DNA from: Bacillota bacterium
Lineage (GTDB): Bacteria; Bacillota; Bacilli; Paenibacillales; NBRC-103111
Length of the DNA: 64,000 nucleotides
NCBI GenBank assembly: GCA_023388055.1
Contig: JAEWGW010000011.1
Span: 310,001-374,000, forward strand
Direction of reading: 5' to 3'
Shown here: positions 60,535 to 64,000 of the stretch, piece by piece
Position numbering within the stretch: the stretch's first letter is position 1
Layout of the letters: every line of letters begins with the position of its first letter
Notes under the pieces: generated by a model
What the model was told of the DNA's origin: nothing
Seen by the model: only the letters and a program-made list of their open reading frames with translations
The model's database searches: none
Program-made: the position numbers and the translations under genes

Positions 60535-60563
60535 AGACACACTGAACCCCTTACCGTATAATT
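60535..60563 (+). promoter_or_regulatory. Promoter of the amino-acid permease gene
   Basis: TAGACA (60535-60540) and TATAAT (60558-60563) are spaced by exactly 17 bases, about 53 bases before the start codon. Downstream the sequence has several GTCAA / TTGAC repeats that could be an operator. Confidence 0.65.
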
Positions 60564-60615
60564 TGACTAGCTGTCAATTGCTGGGTCAATTAACCGTAGA
60601 GGGGTCAACTGTCGT

Positions 60616-61929
60616 ATGTCAAAGGAAACATTGAAGAAATCGGTTACAACCATTGAAGCGCTGGCCATTGTGGTCGGGATGATCATCGGGTCCGGGATAT
60701 TCCTGAAGCCCGCCATTGTGCTGGGGCATGCCGGCTCCCAATGGATGAGCATTCTGGCATGGGTGGTAGGTGGTGTGATTACACTGGCCTCCGCTCTGAC
60801 TGTAGCGGAAATTGCTGCGGCGATTCCCAAGTCGGGAGGATTGTATACTTATCTGGAGGAGCTCTACGGCGGTATATTCGGCTTTCTGCTGGGCTGGGTG
60901 CAGGCAGTCATATCCTATCCGGCGTCCGTAGCGGCTCTGGCCATTGCCTTCGCCACCTATTCCGGCTACTTTCTGCCGATGGGCGGCCTTGTACAAAAGC
61001 TGGTGGCTGTAGGGATTCTGCTATTTATTCTATTGATGAATGTGCTCTCCACCAAATACGGCGGCATCATCCAGACGGTTGCCACTGCGGGCAAGCTGGT
61101 GCCGGTTATCGGGATTATTGCGGTGGGGCTAATCAGCGGGGATGCGCCGGGTTTTGCCGGGATCAGCACGGGAGCAACGGCAGCGGGCTTCGGCGCGGCT
61201 GTTCTGGGCACACTCTGGGCGTACGACGGCTGGATCGGGGTTACCAATATGGCGGGAGAAATCCGGAATCCGGCCAAAACGCTGCCGCGGGTGATCCTGG
61301 GCGGTGTGCTGTTTGTCATGGTGGTGTATGTCCTGTTTAACCTGGCTATTTTCCGGGCGCTTCCCTTTGACACGATTATCAATTCCAAAACACCGGGAGC
61401 CGACGCAGCCGATGCTCTCTTCGGCAATGGAGGCGGCGCCTTTATCACCGCGGGCATTATCGTATCGGTGCTTGGTGCGCTGAACGGCTATCTGATGACA
61501 GCAGCACGTGTGCCTCAGGCCATGGGCGAGCAGGGGCGGGTCCCCTTTTCCCGGGTGCTGGGCGCTGTTCATCCCCGGTTCAAAACACCTGCCAACGCTC
61601 TGATCTTCCAAGCGGCTCTGGCCGTGTTGTACATATTCTCCGGTACCTTCGATACTCTGACAGACCTGCTGGTTTTCGTTTTATGGATTTTCTTCACCAT
61701 GGGTGTGTTCGGCGTGTTCCTGCTTCGCCGCCGCCATCAAGCCGAACCCGGCCGTTACCGGGTGCCGCTGTATCCCATTACACCGCTGATCGGCGTAATC
61801 GGAGGCGGGTACATTATTGTCAGCACCATCATGGCGGAGCCGGTGCGTTCCTTCATCGGAATCGGGATCACCTTGATCGGACTGCCTGTCTATTACTACA
61901 TGAAAAAGACACAATCCGCTGCGAATTGA
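60616..61929 (+). CDS. APC-family amino-acid permease (SteT/LAT-like)
   Basis: A 437-residue transporter with twelve membrane helices. The first helix has the APC motif VVGMIIGSGIFLKPA; SGGLYTYLEELYGGIFGFLLGW follows, and LGTLWAYDGWIGVTNMAGEI is the conserved loop of the L-type amino-acid exchangers. The best-known Bacillus relative, SteT, exchanges serine and threonine. The exact substrate is not defined here. ATG 60616 follows GAGGGG. It forms its own transcription unit. Confidence 0.9.
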   Translation: MSKETLKKSVTTIEALAIVVGMIIGSGIFLKPAIVLGHAGSQWMSILAWVVGGVITLASALTVAEIAAAIPKSGGLYTYLEELYGGIFGFLLGWVQAVISYPASVAALAIAFATYSGYFLPMGGLVQKLVAVGILLFILLMNVLSTKYGGIIQTVATAGKLVPVIGIIAVGLISGDAPGFAGISTGATAAGFGAAVLGTLWAYDGWIGVTNMAGEIRNPAKTLPRVILGGVLFVMVVYVLFNLAIFRALPFDTIINSKTPGADAADALFGNGGGAFITAGIIVSVLGALNGYLMTAARVPQAMGEQGRVPFSRVLGAVHPRFKTPANALIFQAALAVLYIFSGTFDTLTDLLVFVLWIFFTMGVFGVFLLRRRHQAEPGRYRVPLYPITPLIGVIGGGYIIVSTIMAEPVRSFIGIGITLIGLPVYYYMKKTQSAAN

Positions 61930-62006
61930 GCATAAAAGGATATGGTATTCCGGACAAACGGCTCTTATACTGAAATCATCCGGTTATAAGGTGGAGCCAC
62001 ATTACA

Positions 62007-63227
62007 ATGACAACGCATGATTCAAGCAAAACACCCACGAAGATCACAGAGCACGACTCCCGGACCGACTCCGGGGACAAGCAGCTTCCCACATTGCGGG
62101 GACTGCAGTTTTGGCTGTACGCTACCAATATTTTATCACCCTATTTGCCCGTGTATTTCTCGGCTAAGGGGTACACCTCCTCGCAGATCGGCACCATGAT
62201 GATGCTGGGCCCGCTGCTTGCGGTATTGTTCCAGCCCTTCTGGGGGTATCTAAGCGATAAGCTGGGGACGGTCAAGAAGATCATCGCCGGTTTATGGGGG
62301 ATGTCCATTCTCTCCAGTATCGGTCTGTTCCAAAGTTCAAGCTACGGAAGTGCACTGTTTTTCGCCACGGCGGTGTACTTTTTCTGGTTGCCCACGCTGC
62401 CTCTGATGGACAGCATTACCATTAAAGCCACGGAAAAAAGAGGCGTAACCTACGGAAGCATCCGGCTGTTCGGGTCCATGGGCTATATGACCATTCTGAT
62501 CGGCACGGGGCTGTTGTTCGGTTCCTTCATCGGAATTGGAAATTTATCCTATCTCTTCTGGGCATTGTGGATTCCTGCCCTGCTTCTGCTGCTCCGGCTC
62601 CGGGATGAGCCGACAGAAGGGGAGCGGATGACTCTTGCCTCGCTGAAGCCTATTCTGCAAAACAAATCCTTCCTCTGGTTTCTGCTGCTGGTCTTCATTA
62701 TGTCAGTGCCGCACCGGATGCATGATGTGATGTTCAGCCTGTATCTTCGCAATGCCGGAGGTTCGGAGGCGTTGGTAGGGTACTCCTGGGCACTGCATGC
62801 GTTATTCGAAATCCCGGCTTTTGCCCTGCTGAACAAATATCTGCATAAGGTCCGGGAGCTTACGCTGCTGGGTATCGTCTGCCTCTTGTACACCCTGCGG
62901 TGGACCGGCTATGCGCTGGCGCCCGAGCCTTGGGTGATGGTGCTGCTCCAGGCGGGAGCCATCGTCACCTATGCGGTATTCTGGCTTACGGCCGTGTACT
63001 ACACGGTCCGGGTGCTGCCCAAGCAGCTGATCTCCACCGGGCAATCCCTGTTGTCCATGGTGTATCTGGGGTTGGCGGGAATGACAGGCGGAACCGTTGG
63101 GGGCTGGTTGTTCGACCATTTCGGCGCCACCAGCATCTATTGGTTCGCGGCTGCTGCTTCGCTTTTTGCAGGCTGCGCCTTCCTGGCCACGGAGTTTGTC
63201 TCCCAGCGACGGACATTTCGGCGGTAG
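62007..63227 (+). CDS. MFS transporter (MFS_1-like / LacY-like group)
   Basis: A 406-residue protein with twelve helices. It starts with a polar tail of about 28 residues, then GLQFWLYATNILSPYLPVYFSAKG, and has FWGYLSDKLGTVKK, the MFS loop 2-3 motif. Helix-rich halves are joined near residue 215. This group includes transporters of sugars and nucleosides; the substrate is unknown. The start ATG 62007 is weakly supported by a GGTGGAG site. Confidence 0.85.
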   Translation: MTTHDSSKTPTKITEHDSRTDSGDKQLPTLRGLQFWLYATNILSPYLPVYFSAKGYTSSQIGTMMMLGPLLAVLFQPFWGYLSDKLGTVKKIIAGLWGMSILSSIGLFQSSSYGSALFFATAVYFFWLPTLPLMDSITIKATEKRGVTYGSIRLFGSMGYMTILIGTGLLFGSFIGIGNLSYLFWALWIPALLLLLRLRDEPTEGERMTLASLKPILQNKSFLWFLLLVFIMSVPHRMHDVMFSLYLRNAGGSEALVGYSWALHALFEIPAFALLNKYLHKVRELTLLGIVCLLYTLRWTGYALAPEPWVMVLLQAGAIVTYAVFWLTAVYYTVRVLPKQLISTGQSLLSMVYLGLAGMTGGTVGGWLFDHFGATSIYWFAAAASLFAGCAFLATEFVSQRRTFRR

Positions 63228-63247
63228 GAGGAATTGGTTTAAAGCAG

Positions 63248-63277
63248 GCTGCTTCCCGTTCCGGGGAGCGGCTTTTT
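63248..63277 (+). terminator. Rho-independent terminator after the MFS gene
   Basis: GCTGCTTCCC pairs with GGGGAGCGGC around GTTCC, followed by TTTTT at 63273-63277. Confidence 0.8.
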
Positions 63278-63297
63278 CGTTGTTCCGGTCTTTGCTT

Positions 63298-63482
63298 CTA
63301 ACGGCGGTAGGAGACGCTATTTGCTCCAAAAACGGGGTTTCCGGAATCTAACGGAAGCAGGAGACCTTATTGGGCAAAAATGGCGCATGCAGCGGAACAA
63401 ATAGCCCCAATAGAGGCTGTAGCCGCCGTTAAAATTTCTGAAGTAGGATTTTTGCTCAAATAAAGGCTTTCCCCACCGTTAG
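63298..63482. repeat. Four-arm intergenic repeat, CTAACGGCGG family
   Basis: Arms with consensus CTAACGGNGG followed by a GCC/ACC-TTATTTG stretch start at 63298 and 63348 (direct) and end at 63432 and 63482 (inverted); spacing is 50, 84 and 50, total 185. It occupies most of the 366-base gap between the MFS gene and the next gene; the remainder holds the terminator and a TATAAT at 63551 without a good -35. Confidence 0.85.
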
Positions 63483-63593
63483 AATCGGCCTAAACCTCTC
63501 ATTCCAAATTAAACATCCTGAAATGGTAACTTAATTCCAAATTGGACGTCTATAATACAGTTCGAGCTGATTTCAAACAAGGAGTGAATAACG

Positions 63594-64000
63594 ATGGTTC
63601 CTTTTATAAAAAAGCTGGCCGCAGGATTGGCGCTAAGCACCGTGGTGGCCAGTTACGGCATAACCGGTCCGGTTCAGGCTGAAGCAGCTCCCCAGGTGGG
63701 CGATGTTGTTGGTCAGGTTCTGGCGACGGATATTGAGGCTCATGTGAACGGGAGCACCATTACCTCCATGAACATTGACGGGCTTACCGCCGTAGTGGCC
63801 GAGGATCTGCGCGGATACGGGTTTGATGTGGCCTGGATTCCGCAACGCAAGGAGGTGGCGATCACGCCTGTTGCCGGAAAGCCGGTGCGCCCGACTGCCG
63901 TTGCCACCCGGGGGGAGCTGCCGGTTGGACAGAAGCTGGGCGATGTGTATTATACCGATATTCGCGCCACCTATGAAGGCGGGTCCATCCGTTCCTTCAA
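63594..64000 (+). CDS. Secreted protein with stalk-like repeats, 3' truncated by window edge
   Basis: The frame runs to the edge (135 codons). A signal peptide (KKLAAGLALSTVVA, cleavage near VQAEA at residue 30) is followed by a unit VGDVVGQVLATDIEAHVNG with NIDGLTAVVAEDLRGYGF, like the copper-amine-oxidase N-terminal-like stalk domain of cell-surface proteins. A second similar unit begins at GQKLGDVYYTDIRATYEGG. The start ATG 63594 follows AAGGAG by nine bases. Full function cannot be judged from this part. Confidence 0.75.
   Translation, partial: MVPFIKKLAAGLALSTVVASYGITGPVQAEAAPQVGDVVGQVLATDIEAHVNGSTITSMNIDGLTAVVAEDLRGYGFDVAWIPQRKEVAITPVAGKPVRPTAVATRGELPVGQKLGDVYYTDIRATYEGGSIRSF

Overview
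The window looks like chromosome of a Paenibacillus-type bacterium (Bacillota, Paenibacillaceae). This is inferred from strong GGAGG ribosome binding sites, frequent TTG and GTG starts, LplB/YtcP-type sugar ABC operons with large AraC-type membrane sensors, an S-layer-anchored megaprotein, and a nar cluster with Bacillus/Staphylococcus-type genes (nreABC, narK, ywiC). I see no rRNA, tRNA, CRISPR array, prophage or intact insertion sequence.

Layout. 1-2308: two export ABC transporter genes, the first cut by the left edge. 2394-7828 (minus strand): an OmpR-type two-component system with a MacB/FtsX-type ABC transporter. 7964-23390: a nitrate respiration island, nreB-nreC-nreA-like, narK (fused to PAS), moeA, mobB, narGHJI, moaE, moaA and ywiC. 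23479-27778: a lantibiotic-protection ABC transporter with its own two-component system. 27888-33286: galactokinase, an orphan Imm17-type immunity protein, a metallo-beta-lactamase-fold protein, an AraC regulator, a Gfo/Idh/MocA oxidoreductase and a cupin. 33510-39790: a membrane AraC regulator with an LplB/YtcP-type importer. 40153-49211: a mixed accessory stretch with an M23 peptidase, AT-rich unknown genes, small enzymes, an ECF sigma/anti-sigma pair and a beta-propeller-like protein. 49686-60458: a glycerophosphodiester / glycerol-3-phosphate scavenging region. 60616 to the end: an amino-acid permease, an MFS transporter and the start of a secreted protein.

Three systems stand out. (1) The scavenging region joins an S-layer-anchored glycerophosphodiester phosphodiesterase, the antiterminator gene glpP, a HAD-IIA phosphatase and ugpBAE. 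The phosphodiesterase gene and the phosphatase-ugp operon each have four 11-bp-spaced PhoP-like boxes followed by the same kind of switchable terminator leader. This suggests dual control by phosphate starvation and glycerol-3-phosphate. (2) The nitrate island has unusual sensor architecture: a NreA-like GAF protein fused to a degenerate kinase ATPase domain, a membrane-anchored NreB, and a NarK with a C-terminal PAS domain. Twin GC-rich palindromes lie at identical phasing before narK and narG. (3) Five intergenic elements of 175-185 bp share one geometry, with two direct arms 50-51 bp apart followed by two inverted arms 50-51 bp apart, although they fall into three different sequence families.

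All assignments come from reading the sequence and from knowledge of protein families. No database search was run.
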